From Oscillospiraceae bacterium (GTDB lineage Bacteria; Bacillota; Clostridia; Oscillospirales; Oscillospiraceae): a DNA stretch of 6,309 nucleotides. The notes beneath the pieces were generated by a model. It did no database searches. It was not told where the DNA came from and saw only the letters and a list, made by a program, of their open reading frames with translations. Positions 5,471 to 6,309 of this stretch are shown here, one piece after another (position 1 is the first letter of the stretch; every line of letters starts with the position of its first letter). A program made the position numbers and the translations under genes. The stretch covers positions 1 through 6,309 of the forward strand of contig JAITGH010000167.1 of assembly GCA_031280855.1 (NCBI GenBank). The letters run 5' to 3'.

Positions 5471-6309
5471 GTGCAATCAGTTCAAGACATCTGGAACGCA
5501 GTATTGCTATTGCTTCAAGACGAGCTTAACCCAACGGCAGTCGACCTATGGTTCGGCGATTGTAAAGTCATGGAACTTGTCGGCCGCGACTTGATCATTC
5601 ACTGCGAATCTGAGTTCAAACGCGATATAATCGTGGAGCGTTACTTAGACAGATTGACGAAAGCGTTAACCTCTGTATTCGGCGAGGAGATTACTCCGCG
5701 TGTACTTTCCGGTAACGAGTCATGGCAGAACGGCAAGTCAATTGTACCGCAATCCTCCGCAACCGTCAAGGAAAAGTACAGCTTCGACAACTTTGTCGTC
5801 GGCCCGTCGAACCAACTGGCATACGCGTCCGCCGTCTCCGTCTCCGGGGAGCGTCAAGGCTTCTACAACCCGCTGTTCATCTACGGTAACCCGGGGCTCG
5901 GTAAAACGCACTTGCTGTACGCGATCTCCAACAACTTCCGTGAGCATCACCCGAACAGCTCGATCGTCTACGTCAAGGCAGAAAGCTTCATGAACGAGCT
6001 TGTCGCCGCGATTCTCCGGAAAGAAACCGAGGCGTTCCGCAATAAGTACCGCAGCGCGGATCTTCTGCTCGTCGACGATATACAGTTCATCGCAGGCAAG
6101 GAGCAAACTCAAGACGAGTTCTTCCATACATTCAACTCCCTATACGAGCACGAGCGTCAGATGGTACTGACGTCTGACCGTCCGCCGAAAGATATGCTGA
6201 AACTGGAGGATCGCCTTAAGACTCGATTCGAGTGGGGACTGCTGACTACAATCGAGCCGCCGGACTTCGAGACGCGAATCGCAATCGTCAAATCGAAAGC
6301 GGACGACAT
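5471..6309 (+). CDS. dnaA: Chromosomal replication initiator protein DnaA (3' end beyond window)
   Basis: The first 279 residues of DnaA, the AAA+ ATPase that binds and opens the replication origin, are encoded here; the frame runs off the window. Domain I (about 1-75, starting QSVQDIWNAV) is followed by a short linker of roughly 30 residues and then KYSFDNFVVGPSN, the usual entry to the AAA+ domain. Walker A is GNPGLGKTH (139-147) and Walker B is LLLVDDIQF (198-206). Sensor 1 lies in LTSDRPP (233-239), and the arginine-finger region is LEDRLKTRFEWGL (245-257). The end of domain III and the DNA-binding domain IV are not in view. The GTG start follows GGAGG by 8 nt. The gene upstream is a methyltransferase operon rather than the rpmH often found next to dnaA. 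Identity is certain. Confidence 0.98.
   Translation, partial: MQSVQDIWNAVLLLLQDELNPTAVDLWFGDCKVMELVGRDLIIHCESEFKRDIIVERYLDRLTKALTSVFGEEITPRVLSGNESWQNGKSIVPQSSATVKEKYSFDNFVVGPSNQLAYASAVSVSGERQGFYNPLFIYGNPGLGKTHLLYAISNNFREHHPNSSIVYVKAESFMNELVAAILRKETEAFRNKYRSADLLLVDDIQFIAGKEQTQDEFFHTFNSLYEHERQMVLTSDRPPKDMLKLEDRLKTRFEWGLLTTIEPPDFETRIAIVKSKADD

Overview
The window looks like a chromosomal segment of a Gram-positive, probably clostridial (Bacillota) bacterium. Three things point there: the dnaA product has the style of Clostridia DnaA (an IYGNPGLGKTHLLYAI-type Walker A region), the ribosome binding sites are strong, and two promoters match the sigma-70/SigA consensus perfectly. The lineage is an inference.

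Layout. (1) 1-120, plus: the last 39 codons of a gene, possibly the BREX ATPase BrxD. (2) 144-245: a 102-bp palindromic element with 19-bp inverted ends and an 8-bp flanking duplication, inserted just before the ribosome binding site of (3). (3) 262-2439, plus: a 725-residue Lhr-like superfamily 2 helicase, probably BrxHI of a type 2 BREX phage-defence locus. (4) 5170 down to 2478, minus: a three-gene operon of a UroD-family methyltransferase, a corrinoid-binding protein and a homocysteine S-methyltransferase, converging on the helicase. (5) 5171-5470: a divergent regulatory region with two near-mirror-image consensus promoters and a second copy of the palindromic element (5350-5452) in the dnaA leader. 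(6) 5471 to the end, plus: dnaA, cut off by the window edge.

The methyltransferase genes make sense as one pathway. The UroD-family enzyme would demethylate a substrate and load the methyl group onto the B12 protein, and the homocysteine enzyme would take it to make methionine. This resembles a methionine synthase split into separate parts with a different methyl donor.

The most interesting signal is the pair of about 102-nt elements. They lie 5.2 kb apart in front of unrelated genes (helicase and dnaA). Their 64-nt cores align without gaps at 42/64 identical positions. Their terminal arms differ in sequence, yet each pair of arms is self-complementary over about 19 bp. Each copy ends exactly 5 nt before the Shine-Dalgarno sequence of a gene that starts with GTG. 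Copy A is flanked by a direct duplication that suggests insertion. I do not recognise this family. It could be a mobile, structured RNA/DNA element that lands in, or acts as, a translation leader.
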